From Segatella albensis DSM 11370 = JCM 12258 (GTDB lineage Bacteria > Bacteroidota > Bacteroidia > Bacteroidales > Bacteroidaceae), in NCBI RefSeq assembly GCF_000426565.1, contig NZ_AUFP01000017.1, positions 1-40,617 of the forward strand: a DNA stretch of 40,617 bases, written 5' to 3'. The position numbers and the translations under genes were made by a program. How positions within the stretch are numbered: position 1 is the first letter of the stretch; every line of letters starts with the position of its first letter. The notes under the pieces were generated by a model. That model had not been told where the DNA came from. It saw only the letters and a program-made list of their open reading frames with translations, and ran no database searches. Positions 1 to 6,898 of this stretch are shown one piece after another.

Positions 1-287
1 TCTCTGCACAGATTGCTAGTTTTACACTAACTTTGATGCAGTACAACATACTTTGTACAGTGAAGCGATTTGAATCGTATGAAACCATCGGTATGCTCTT
101 TGTAGATGCTATGGATGAATCTCTAGAGCTGTCTGTAACGGACAAGATATGGGAACTCATACTGGATACCATTCTGGAAATAGCAGCATTGGTATCTGCT
201 GATGCCAGCGAGTTGCTTAGCGCACTTATTGAAGATAATCCAAAGTTCCATAAATTGTATAAAATGTACAATTTAAATGTCGCTTAA
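1..287 (+). CDS. IS4-family-like transposase, C-terminal fragment (partial at window edge)
   Basis: The reading frame is open from the first bases of the window (frame starting at base 3) to a TAA at 285-287, so this is the 3' end of a longer gene; the in-frame TTG and ATG near base 33 need not be starts. The visible ~94 residues contain QIASFTLTLMQYNIL followed by VKRFESYETIGMLF and an acidic helical tail. I recognise this as the usual C-terminus of IS4-type DDE transposases of Bacteroidetes, where the QY-N-L and RF-YETIG-LF segments follow the last catalytic Glu. The catalytic residues themselves lie outside the window. The family call is from memory of such tails, not from an alignment. 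It suggests an insertion sequence abutting the partition/replication module. Confidence 0.6.
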   Translation, partial: SAQIASFTLTLMQYNILCTVKRFESYETIGMLFVDAMDESLELSVTDKIWELILDTILEIAALVSADASELLSALIEDNPKFHKLYKMYNLNVA

Positions 288-298
288 TGAATACATAT

Positions 299-320
299 TC
301 ACTTGCGAAACTTTAGTTAT
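299..320. repeat. possible terminal inverted repeat of the IS4-like element
   Basis: Just after the transposase stop lies TTCACTTGCGAAACTTTAG, a less AT-rich stretch inside otherwise extremely AT-rich DNA. Its place, 12-30 bp beyond the transposase gene, is where the right end of an IS4 element is expected. The other end is outside the window, so the inverted repeat cannot be confirmed. Confidence 0.3.
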
Positions 321-760
321 TTAAATTAATACATAACGTATATAATACATTAAAATATAAATACACAAATACATTATATAAGAAATATATAATTTTATTT
401 ATAAATAAACACATTATACATTAGTACATAAATCAAAGATATTATTAACACATAAATAAAGCATAATACTAATTGATTTATAAATTTATACACAGCACAC
501 ATTTTATTAATAAATAAACTGATTTGTAAAATTATATATTAACGTATTAATAATCTTAGATTATAAACAAAAGGCAAACAACATAGCGAATCGAAAACAC
601 AGAAATAAATAATTAAATTAAAACATAAATAAATTTCCACAGAACGCAAACACATAATAACATTTATATATTAATATATAATACTAATATTCTTTTTATT
701 TACTAATACATAAATAGAAATATCAATAATAGTAATTATAAAAAGATATAAAAACAGATA

Positions 761-786
761 TTTTTAGAATTAAATTATTATCTTTG
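761..786 (+). promoter_or_regulatory. promoter of the parA operon
   Basis: TATCTTTG at 779-786 matches the Bacteroidetes -7 box TAnnTTTG and is followed by CAAAG. A T-rich stretch at 761-765 lies at roughly -33 spacing. It would give a leader of about 90 nt before the parA ATG at 882. Confidence 0.5.
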
Positions 787-881
787 CAAAGAATTATAAA
801 AGAACAAAAATAAAATTATAAATCTAGATATTAATCAATTTATTTATAAGAAGATAAATACATTAATAATAAAATATAATT

Positions 882-1562
882 ATGGCAAAGAAAGAAGACA
901 ATAAAATCATTGTGTTTGCAAATCAAAAAGGCGGAGTGGGTAAAACTGCCCTCTGTGTATTATTCGCAAACTATTTAGCAAACAGAGGAAAACAAGTAAC
1001 CGTAATTGATGCTGATATCCAGAAATCAATTCAAGGAATAAGAAATAATGATATTAGGCAATATGGTAAAGATGCGTTCAGCTACTATGTACAAGCTTAC
1101 GATGTATCCAAAGGTCCAGAAGCTGTAGGTAAACTTGTAGAAGCAGCAGAAGAAGTAAGTGGATATGTTCTTTTCGATACACCAGGTAACCTATCTGAAG
1201 ACGGCATGATACCTATTTTAGAGGCCGCCGATTATATAATAACTCCATATCAATATGAAACAAGTACAATTTCAAGTACAGGTATTTTTTTACAAACCCT
1301 CCAGAAACTCCGCGAAACATTCACAAAAATGCATGCGAAAATGATCTTCATTCCAAATAGAATAAAAAAAGGTAGCGGGACAAGAGAAGAATGGGACTTC
1401 TGGACTGCAACAGACAATTTATTTAATGCATTCGGTCATGTAACATCAATCGTTAGAGACGGCATTGCAATACAAAGATATAACACAGTACAAAACAATG
1501 AAGCACAAAATAAAATCGTAAAAGATGCTTTTTGGGATGTCTTACAAGAAATGAAAAAATAA
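882..1562 (+). CDS. parA: ParA-family partition ATPase
   Basis: 226-residue P-loop ATPase of the ParA/MinD/Soj superfamily, expected to move replicon copies to daughter cells with a DNA-bound partner. The deviant Walker A motif QKGGVGKT lies near residue 15, the switch I region VIDADIQKS near 41, and the Walker B-like LFDTPGN near 98. The length fits small type Ib or chromid ParA proteins without an N-terminal HTH domain, so self-repression through a ParA HTH is not expected. The ATG at 882 follows the -7 box at a suitable distance. The next gene, 98 bp downstream on the same strand, encodes the likely DNA-binding partner. Composition is far more AT-rich than the housekeeping genes from 5.2 kb on. 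Confidence 0.88.
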   Translation: MAKKEDNKIIVFANQKGGVGKTALCVLFANYLANRGKQVTVIDADIQKSIQGIRNNDIRQYGKDAFSYYVQAYDVSKGPEAVGKLVEAAEEVSGYVLFDTPGNLSEDGMIPILEAADYIITPYQYETSTISSTGIFLQTLQKLRETFTKMHAKMIFIPNRIKKGSGTREEWDFWTATDNLFNAFGHVTSIVRDGIAIQRYNTVQNNEAQNKIVKDAFWDVLQEMKK

Positions 1563-1566
1563 ATTT

Positions 1567-1602
1567 ATATATTCTTATATAGAATAAATTTATAAGAATA
1601 TA
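1567..1602 (+). repeat. AT-rich inverted repeat between parA and its partner gene
   Basis: TATATTCTTATA and TATAAGAATATA form an imperfect dyad just after the parA stop, and ATAGTTTTAT occurs twice (1600-1609 and 1638-1647) before the next gene. These could be an attenuating hairpin or an operator for the partner protein; the sequence alone does not decide. Confidence 0.35.
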
Positions 1603-1660
1603 GTTTTATTAATATAAAAGTAAAAAAAAATAAATACATAGTTTTATAAAACTTAAGGCC

Positions 1661-2134
1661 ATGGCTAAGAAAAAAATGCAAATACCAGATGGATTGGCAG
1701 GACTCGTAAGAGCTGCACAAGAAGAGAGTAGTGTCAATTTTGATCAAACGACCGAAATTTTGACCGAAAATAAGGCACCTAGAAAGCCAGAACAAGAAGA
1801 AAATGATAAATTAGTCGCAGAAACAAGAAAAACGGCTGAAATCGAAAAAAAAGAAGAAATTAAAGATCCGCTAAAAGATATTCCTGAGAATTCATTGCTT
1901 TTTGAAGGAAGTGAAGAAAGTTGGAATTTATTTCATGATTATCTAGCTGTATATAAAAAAGACACTAGCAAAGGAAAAGAAATATGGATAAATGAGGACA
2001 TAAGATACGAATTAGATAAAATAAAAACAGCAAGCCGTAGCACAATGAAACTAAAAACTATGGTAAATGCGATGCTACATACTTTTTTAATAGAGCATAA
2101 AAAACAAATAAAAAAATTACTTGATAATGCATAA
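1661..2134 (+). CDS. small ParB-analogue / DUF3408-like DNA-binding protein
   Basis: 157 residues. The first ~70 are charged and low-complexity (many E and K), probably disordered. The last ~55, from IWINEDIRYELDKIKTAS to KKLLDNA, look like a beta-strand followed by two helices, as in ribbon-helix-helix proteins and the DUF3408 family of Bacteroidetes mobile elements. Directly downstream of parA and ending at a terminator, it is the natural candidate for the centromere-binding partner. A flexible N-terminus that can touch ParA plus a C-terminal RHH dimer would resemble type Ib partners, although there the RHH is also C-terminal and the protein is smaller. No HTH ParB domain or CTPase motif (GxxRxxA) is present. 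Family assignment is by visible pattern only. Confidence 0.6.
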   Translation: MAKKKMQIPDGLAGLVRAAQEESSVNFDQTTEILTENKAPRKPEQEENDKLVAETRKTAEIEKKEEIKDPLKDIPENSLLFEGSEESWNLFHDYLAVYKKDTSKGKEIWINEDIRYELDKIKTASRSTMKLKTMVNAMLHTFLIEHKKQIKKLLDNA

Positions 2135-2183
2135 CATCGTGTAAATATATTCCGATAAACAAATAAAAAATTCAACAAAATAA

Positions 2184-2222
2184 TAAAGGTTCCTAAATTG
2201 ATACGGGGACCTTTATTTTAAT
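2184..2222 (+). terminator. terminator of the par operon, with an iteron inside the hairpin
   Basis: AAAGGTTCC (2185-2193) pairs with GGGACCTTT (2206-2214) through one T-G wobble, with a 12-nt loop, and is followed by ATTTTAAT. The left arm and loop together spell GTTCCTAAATTGATAC (2189-2204), an inverted copy of the origin iteron. Confidence 0.7.
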
Positions 2223-2387
2223 CATTCAAAAGATAAAATAAGAAAATTATAAATATCAGAAAAAATAAATAGACAAAAAATAAATCTAGAATGTTATAAT
2301 TTCCTTATTACTCTTTATTATTATGGATTTATAAGATTTATAGGTTTTTGTAACTTACTGAAAATCTGATAATTACGGAATATAATA

Positions 2388-2521
2388 GTATCAGATAGGG
2401 AACATTTCCGTATCAATTTGGGAATACATAGTATCAAATAGGGAACCTAATCGTATCAATTTGGGAGTATAACTGTAACAAATAGGGAACGTTTATAATA
2501 TAATCGTATCAGATAGGGAAC
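2388..2521 (+). repeat. type I iteron cluster A, six direct copies
   Basis: Copies at 2388-2403 (GTATCAGATAGGGAAC), 2410-2425 (GTATCAATTTGGGAAT), 2431-2446 (GTATCAAATAGGGAAC), 2453-2468 (GTATCAATTTGGGAGT), 2475-2490 (GTAACAAATAGGGAAC) and 2506-2521 (GTATCAGATAGGGAAC). Start-to-start spacing is 22, 21, 22, 22 and 31 bp, about two helical turns for the first five. This would place RepB molecules on one DNA face. Confidence 0.85.
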
Positions 2522-2536
2522 TAAAAAGAATTTAAT

Positions 2537-2552
2537 GTTCCTAAATTGATAC
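2537..2552 (-). repeat. inverted type I iteron
   Basis: GTTCCTAAATTGATAC is the reverse complement of GTATCAATTTAGGAAC and closes cluster A, facing the six direct copies. Confidence 0.8.
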
Positions 2553-2687
2553 ATAAATTCAATAGTTTTTACAAAAAGGCAACATTTTTACTATGATTCT
2601 TTCATAGGTTATGTTTTTGTTCATAGAACAATTAGTATTCTGAAATATAATGTATATTTTTGTATATCAGAATGTTAGAATTAATTT

Positions 2688-2747
2688 GTAACAAATAGGG
2701 AACATTGTTTTTGTTACAAATTATGCAATTCGTAACAAAATAGGAAC
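2688..2747 (+). repeat. type I iteron variants beginning GTAACA
   Basis: GTAACAAATAGGGAAC (2688-2703) and GTAACAAAATAGGAAC (2732-2747). They join the GTAACAAA head of the type II repeat to the GGGAAC or GGAAC tail of type I, so they look intermediate between the two families. An inverted TTGTTAC lies between them at 2711-2717. Confidence 0.7.
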
Positions 2748-2986
2748 ATAGGGAAAATATTTACTAATATATAATCAACCCTTTTCTTTACTGAATCTAT
2801 GTACTATTTTGTATATCAAGTATTAAGCTAAATTTTTTTGCCTATATTAGCCTTTATGCTGGAGATAATTCCTTAAGTCTTTGTGAAATTAGGCATAATA
2901 TTTGTGTTTGCTTTTATCATATGATAGATATTTTAAAGTTGGAACGGAATAGGGGAGTGGAGGAGTAAACAACAACTTTTGTTATC

Positions 2987-3004
2987 GTAACAAAATCGTG
3001 CTAG
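2987..3004 (+). repeat. type II origin repeat
   Basis: GTAACAAAATCGTGCTAG, first copy of the second repeat family. The family shares the GTAACAAA head with variant iterons but replaces the GGGAAC tail with TCGTGCTA. Confidence 0.75.
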
Positions 3005-3101
3005 TTTTATATACTAAGATAATCACTTTATGTTTTATAGATAAAATACTGGCTATTAAAAACTTAAGGTGTATGTAAATAATATTTAGAAATATCAAAG
3101 T

Positions 3102-3117
3102 GTATCAATTTAGGAAC
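3102..3117 (+). repeat. isolated type I iteron
   Basis: GTATCAATTTAGGAAC, the same variant (AATTTAGG) as the two inverted copies at 2189-2204 and 2537-2552. Confidence 0.75.
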
Positions 3118-3194
3118 ATATAATTTATAGAGTTATTACTCATCAGCTATAGAGATGAGCAAGGTTGTGATTATACGTTTGATTTAGGGGTATC

Positions 3195-3269
3195 GTAACA
3201 AAAGCATGCTACTCAATGGCACGATTTTGTTACGATTTCACGGCTTAATGCGTAACAAAATCGTGCTAC
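3195..3269. repeat. type II repeat cluster with an inverted pair
   Basis: Three copies: plus-strand GTAACAAAAGCATGCTAC at 3195-3212, an inverted copy at 3216-3233 (its complement reads GTAACAAAATCGTGCC), and plus-strand GTAACAAAATCGTGCTAC at 3252-3269. The first two form a palindrome with arms CGTAACAAAA / TTTTGTTACG that could be a dimer site or a cruciform. Confidence 0.75.
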
Positions 3270-3325
3270 TTGGATAAACTATGCTATTTGGAAATGGCAC
3301 TAAACTCTATATATTTGAGACCTAT

Positions 3326-3411
3326 GTATCAATATGGGAACATTTCCGTATCAGAAAGGGAACAATTATACGTATCAAATAGGGAACTTTATTTCGTATC
3401 AATATGGGAAC
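3326..3411 (+). repeat. type I iteron cluster B, four direct copies
   Basis: GTATCAATATGGGAAC (3326-3341), GTATCAGAAAGGGAAC (3348-3363), GTATCAAATAGGGAAC (3372-3387) and GTATCAATATGGGAAC (3396-3411). Spacing is 22, 24 and 24 bp. Confidence 0.85.
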
Positions 3412-3548
3412 ATTCTTTTTATAGCTCCATTGCTCTTTTTGGATTGATTATGTTTTAGGTGCAGTAGTCTATGATAGCGTATTTTCCCCTTTTATATTGA
3501 TTTTATCTATTGTAAAACAATGATTTTAGGGCTATTTTCATATAATTC

Positions 3549-3566
3549 GTAACAAAATCGTGCTAG
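3549..3566 (+). repeat. type II origin repeat
   Basis: GTAACAAAATCGTGCTAG, identical to the copy at 2987-3004. Confidence 0.75.
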
Positions 3567-3624
3567 TTATTACTGCAAATATTTCTGTTAAAATACTGGT
3601 TATCAATATGATACGCTTTTTAGT

Positions 3625-3664
3625 GTATCAAATAGGGAACTTTGTTTCGTATCAATATGGGAAC
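3625..3664 (+). repeat. type I iteron pair
   Basis: GTATCAAATAGGGAAC (3625-3640) and GTATCAATATGGGAAC (3649-3664), 24 bp apart. The same ordered pair of variants, at the same spacing, occurs at 3372 and 3396, which suggests duplication of a two-iteron unit. Confidence 0.85.
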
Positions 3665-3691
3665 ATTTTAACGATTTATTCAGTATTTACT

Positions 3692-3709
3692 GTAACAAAA
3701 TCGTGAAAC
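3692..3709 (+). repeat. degenerate type II repeat
   Basis: GTAACAAAATCGTGAAAC keeps the GTAACAAAATCGTG core but loses the CTAS end. Confidence 0.6.
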
Positions 3710-3774
3710 TTTTAAAGTATCATTTCTTGTCTATTTTGCAACTGCTTATATATTAATTAGTTATAAAATCATGT

Positions 3775-3790
3775 GTATCAAATAGGGAAC
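3775..3790 (+). repeat. promoter-proximal type I iteron
   Basis: GTATCAAATAGGGAAC, ending about 43 bp before the repB -33 box. Its position suits autoregulation of repB by RepB, as in other iteron replicons. Confidence 0.8.
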
Positions 3791-3832
3791 ATTTTAGGTA
3801 CATTTTTTTTATTGAATAAAATGGTCTTTATA

Positions 3833-3864
3833 TTTGGAATATTAATATAAATATGTTAACTTTG
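3833..3864 (+). promoter_or_regulatory. repB promoter
   Basis: TTTG at 3833-3836, a 20-nt spacer, then TAACTTTG at 3857-3864 match the Bacteroidetes TTTG / TAnnTTTG arrangement. The repB ATG at 3881 is only 17 nt beyond, so the leader is very short. Confidence 0.65.
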
Positions 3865-3880
3865 AACACAAATTTGGAAA

Positions 3881-5071
3881 ATGATGATGAAAGAACAGGA
3901 ACCTATTTTAGGAGAGGAATTTGCAGCACAGCCAGCAAAGAAGGCTACAGCTCGGAAACGGCCAGCAAAAGCAAAAACTCCGAAGAAATTAACGAAGAAG
4001 CAAAAGGAGTTGATTGCGAATGCTTTGCCTGTGGATGAACAGACCTTTATGATCACACCTCTTGCGTTTACATATATGAGTCAGGATTATTCTGCTATGC
4101 AAAATAAAGTGGTCACATATATGTTAGAGAAGTTGCAAGATGTGTTGCACGACCTTATATCTAATAAGGTGACGGATATTACCAAACTGGCGAATCTTCA
4201 GGCGGGTGACATTAATAATGATCATGGTCTGTCGTTGAACTTATATTTTAAGGATTTTGCTGTGAATAAGAATCATTATCCAGAGTTGAGAAATGCACTT
4301 ACCGCTTTGGCTACAATACCGGTACAAATTCCTTACAAAAGTGATGGCGGAAAGAAGTATAAGCGTGTGACAAATCTATGTGACGTATATATACCAGAAG
4401 ATAGTTATAATCCATATGTTAATATTCATATGGATGAAGACATAGCCAAGGCATTTGTTAATGTAGAACTTGGTTATCATCTATTAGGAAAAGATACAAT
4501 ATATAATACGAGAAACAAATATACGCAACGTATATTTCTATTGATTTCAGCTTGGATGGATAAAGGAAGTGTAACATTTAATACAGAATACTTCCGCCAA
4601 ATTTTGAATATTGATAAGAAGTATAAAGCCTTTCGTCATGTGGTACAGCGTGTTTTACAACCTGCACATGATGAGTTGAAGGAATTGGCTCAATTAGGCT
4701 ATTGTTCATGTTATTTTGAATTTGAGAAAATCTATCCAGGTATGAAACATACAGGGGAACCAGATTCTATTAGGTTTATTATATACAAGAGTCCGAAGCT
4801 GATAGATTCAGAAGCCAAGTATGAGAAGGGTGGGCAGCAAGATTATTTTGCCGATTTATTAGTGAAGCATTTTGGAATGCCACAGAATCGTGCAGATGAA
4901 CTTAAAAAGTATCTGAATAGGGATAACTATCAGTTGACGATGACAAAGTTAATGGGTTTGGAGAGATATGTGAAGAACCCAGAGAATGGCATAAAGGACG
5001 TTCCTAGTTATGTATTCCGCAGTTTTGTGAATTTCTTCCAAACTGAGGACAAGAAAAATATAGTAGGATAA
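3881..5071 (+). CDS. repB: RepB replication initiator (Rep_3 superfamily)
   Basis: 396-residue initiator expected to bind the upstream iterons and open the origin. A Lys/Ala/Pro-rich basic N-terminus (to about residue 47, with KKATARKRPAKAKTPKK) precedes a tandem winged-helix core of about residues 50-300. Rep_3-like features in the core include ITPLAFTYMSQDYSAMQNKV, the STRAND-HELIX segment TRNKYTQRIFLLISAWMD, and LNIDKKYKAFRHVVQRVLQPAHDEL, which resembles the conserved K-F--RVL--A--EL recognition helix of the C-terminal winged helix. A further ~70-residue C-terminal extension, helical with FADLLVKHFG, is longer than in typical plasmid RepB. The start has three successive ATG codons at 3881; the first is taken. 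Expression is probably autoregulated through the iteron at 3775. Confidence 0.85.
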   Translation: MMMKEQEPILGEEFAAQPAKKATARKRPAKAKTPKKLTKKQKELIANALPVDEQTFMITPLAFTYMSQDYSAMQNKVVTYMLEKLQDVLHDLISNKVTDITKLANLQAGDINNDHGLSLNLYFKDFAVNKNHYPELRNALTALATIPVQIPYKSDGGKKYKRVTNLCDVYIPEDSYNPYVNIHMDEDIAKAFVNVELGYHLLGKDTIYNTRNKYTQRIFLLISAWMDKGSVTFNTEYFRQILNIDKKYKAFRHVVQRVLQPAHDELKELAQLGYCSCYFEFEKIYPGMKHTGEPDSIRFIIYKSPKLIDSEAKYEKGGQQDYFADLLVKHFGMPQNRADELKKYLNRDNYQLTMTKLMGLERYVKNPENGIKDVPSYVFRSFVNFFQTEDKKNIVG

Positions 5072-5093
5072 AAATATATTTATTTATAAATAT

Positions 5094-5130
5094 AAAGCCC
5101 CGTAATCTTAAATGTCACGGGGCTTTAAAA
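5094..5130. terminator. terminator between repB and the convergent minus-strand operon
   Basis: AAAGCCCCGT (5094-5103) and ACGGGGCTTT (5117-5126) form a perfect 10-bp stem with a 13-nt loop. Convergent genes on both sides suggest it serves both strands. Confidence 0.75.
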
Positions 5131-5228
5131 TTATTTGAATATATTGTTGAATTATGAAAGCGATGTATGATGCGTTTTATATACTTACCATCATCATAAT
5201 TTTCCTTTCATAACTTATCTAGTTCGCA

Positions 5229-6896
5229 TCATTTATACTTTTCGATATATTTCTGTGCACGATCATCGCCCAAAGCTTTAGCCTTCTCCAAGTTTTCTAA
5301 TCCAGAAGTTTTCTTTTTCAGTTCAATCTGTGATAAACCTAATAAAAGCCATCCATCAGGATAAGTAGGAGCGACCTTTGTGCAACGCTCTGCGACTTTT
5401 TCAGCTTCTTCGTTTCGTTTAACGCGTAAATCCAGACTTGCCCATTCTGCCAGATATGTAGGTTCTTTAGGATCTAATACACTTGCGTGAGCGATATCTA
5501 TCAAAGCCTGCTGCCACATCTTAGTATTAGCTTCAGCCTTATATCGGGTATAAAAGAAGATAGGATTAATAGTTGCTGTAAGCGAATCATATGTATTATA
5601 ATCACGAATAGCCTTACGATATTCATTGTGAGCATCATACCATATACCTCGAGCATAGTAATATGGACTAGCATTACCTAATCGTGAGCCTACGTTTACC
5701 GCACTATCGAGCAATTCTATTACCTCATTATTGGGAGCTTTCAAATTCATCTTACATTGAGCCATTTCATACCAGATCTCCCCATTGTTTATTTTAGATT
5801 TTGTAAGATCCCGAAAGATGCCCAAAGCCTTACGATAATCCCCTTTAGAGTAAATGATTTGCGCCTGTTGATGCTTGTATGCAGCTTCTGGTTTAATTTT
5901 AAAAGCCTCGTTAGCCTCATTCAAAGCTTTGTCGAAAGTCCAATTCGAGTAAGTAGAATCATTACTATATACTAGTTTCTGATACATCTGCGCAGCATAG
6001 TTACTATGAGCTTCATCCTTTGCAGAAGCCCGTGAGATACCATTACGTAGCGCCTGATCTGCTTCTGCAAATTTATATTGTCCACAATATAGTTCGGCAA
6101 GGCTCTTGTAACCCTCTGCGGATTTTGGGAATTTATTGATAAATTCGTTAGCATAGTCGAAATTATCTTGTAAACTTCTTCTTCCGCGAGCCAAGAGCAT
6201 TGTAGTGATAGCCTCATTTTCTTTGTCAGGCAATCCGATTCTGATACCTGTTTGCTGAAGTTTCTGTATGCTTAGAGCATCAAGTTGAAGAGATTCAATA
6301 TAATTAGCATCGGTAGCAGATATACTATTATTACCAAGACTTTTAACAAGTCCGAGCACCTGGCCATTTACGTTGACGATAGGACTTGCGTAGAGATTAT
6401 CAGGAGCATCGAAATCAAATATATAATAATTATATTTAGTGTTGAATTTCTCAACCTTACTAACGGTAAGTTTCTGATAATTAGGATTTATTACAGAATA
6501 AGGGACAATCCAAGCCTGTGTTCCTTCGGCAGATTCCTTAGAAGATAGGGGAGAAGGCTTGATCCCGTTCATTTTTATTTTGAACTTAACCACATCATAG
6601 TTCTCGTCAACCCCCATGATATAATCCACTTTGTGTGAGCGACCTGTGGCATCAACGATTACGGCACTATCAGCTCCAATGAATGGTTGGAAAGCACTAA
6701 TAGCCGTACCATCCTCTGTTATAAAGATACCCTGACAAGTCCCTTTAATATGCCCTTCTTTATTGAAGGTAGTAAGAGTAAATACCGATTTGGTAGCTTT
6801 TTGTACGGCAGCAGACTGTGCCATCGCCCCTGAAGTTCCCAGGAACAGCAAAATGATCAACGATTTGATTTTTCGCATATTAATAATATTTTTCAT
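5229..6896 (-). CDS. periplasmic trypsin-fold pseudoprotease with TPR domain
   Basis: 555 residues. An N-terminal signal peptide ends near AMAQS (about 27). Residues ~30-215 follow the HtrA/trypsin-like fold (KGTCQGIFITEDGTAISAF, then VDYIMGVDENYDVVKFKI, then YASPIVNVNGQVLGLV). The catalytic positions appear lost: the TNAHVV-like His region reads SAFQPF, and the GNSGGPLVN-like Ser motif reads LYASPIVN. The Asp segment is kept. Residues ~230-555 are tetratricopeptide repeats, so this is probably a scaffold rather than an enzyme. Its ATG lies 2 nt after the recN stop, so it is the last gene of the dnaN-recN run. A second start at Met7 would give a more standard signal peptide. The specific role is unknown. 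Confidence 0.7.
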   Translation of the reverse strand: MKNIINMRKIKSLIILLFLGTSGAMAQSAAVQKATKSVFTLTTFNKEGHIKGTCQGIFITEDGTAISAFQPFIGADSAVIVDATGRSHKVDYIMGVDENYDVVKFKIKMNGIKPSPLSSKESAEGTQAWIVPYSVINPNYQKLTVSKVEKFNTKYNYYIFDFDAPDNLYASPIVNVNGQVLGLVKSLGNNSISATDANYIESLQLDALSIQKLQQTGIRIGLPDKENEAITTMLLARGRRSLQDNFDYANEFINKFPKSAEGYKSLAELYCGQYKFAEADQALRNGISRASAKDEAHSNYAAQMYQKLVYSNDSTYSNWTFDKALNEANEAFKIKPEAAYKHQQAQIIYSKGDYRKALGIFRDLTKSKINNGEIWYEMAQCKMNLKAPNNEVIELLDSAVNVGSRLGNASPYYYARGIWYDAHNEYRKAIRDYNTYDSLTATINPIFFYTRYKAEANTKMWQQALIDIAHASVLDPKEPTYLAEWASLDLRVKRNEEAEKVAERCTKVAPTYPDGWLLLGLSQIELKKKTSGLENLEKAKALGDDRAQKYIEKYK

Positions 6897-6898
6897 GT

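Larger units (their letters stand above)
288..881. other. very AT-rich gap upstream of parA; candidate centromere or unwinding region
   Basis: About 590 bp without a credible gene. It is almost entirely A/T with recurring ACATAAAT-type words: ACATAAATC at 426-434, ACATAAATAAA at 450-460 and 623-633, ACATAAATAGA at 708-718. A match to the DnaA box consensus, TTATACACA, is at 486-494. The parA promoter sits at the right end. In partition loci the centromere often lies just upstream of parA, so these repeats are candidates. In DNA this biased, repeated AT words and a single DnaA-box match can also arise by chance. Confidence 0.35.
2135..3880. other. iteron-type replication origin of the RepB replicon
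   Basis: About 1.75 kb of AT-rich DNA without a credible gene, between the par operon and repB. It carries about 18 copies of a 16-bp iteron (type I, consensus GTATCAAATAGGGAAC) and about six copies of a related 18-bp word (type II, GTAACAAAATCGTGCTAS). Stretches between clusters, notably 2560-2685 and 2750-2980, are repeat-poor and AT-rich, and could be where the strands open. Iterons beside a Rep_3 initiator gene are the classical layout of theta-replicating plasmids and of chromids with plasmid-type origins. A short hairpin, CTATGA/TCATAG, is near 2591-2607. Confidence 0.8.

Noticed and set aside
486..494. Single DnaA box (TTATACACA) as a dnaA-dependent origin
   Set aside because: One match in ~590 bp of nearly pure A/T is expected by chance, and no cluster of boxes is present.
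3270..3458. 62-aa open frame inside the origin
   Set aside because: It runs through four iterons, which give it its odd composition; no promoter or family resemblance.
2388..3790. Regularly spaced repeats as a CRISPR array
   Set aside because: Repeats are 16 bp with 5-8 bp gaps inside clusters, vary internally, occur in both orientations and lie beside a replication initiator with no cas genes. They are iterons.
3853..4038. 61-aa frame overlapping the repB start
   Set aside because: Shadow of repB in another frame; its start lies within the repB promoter.
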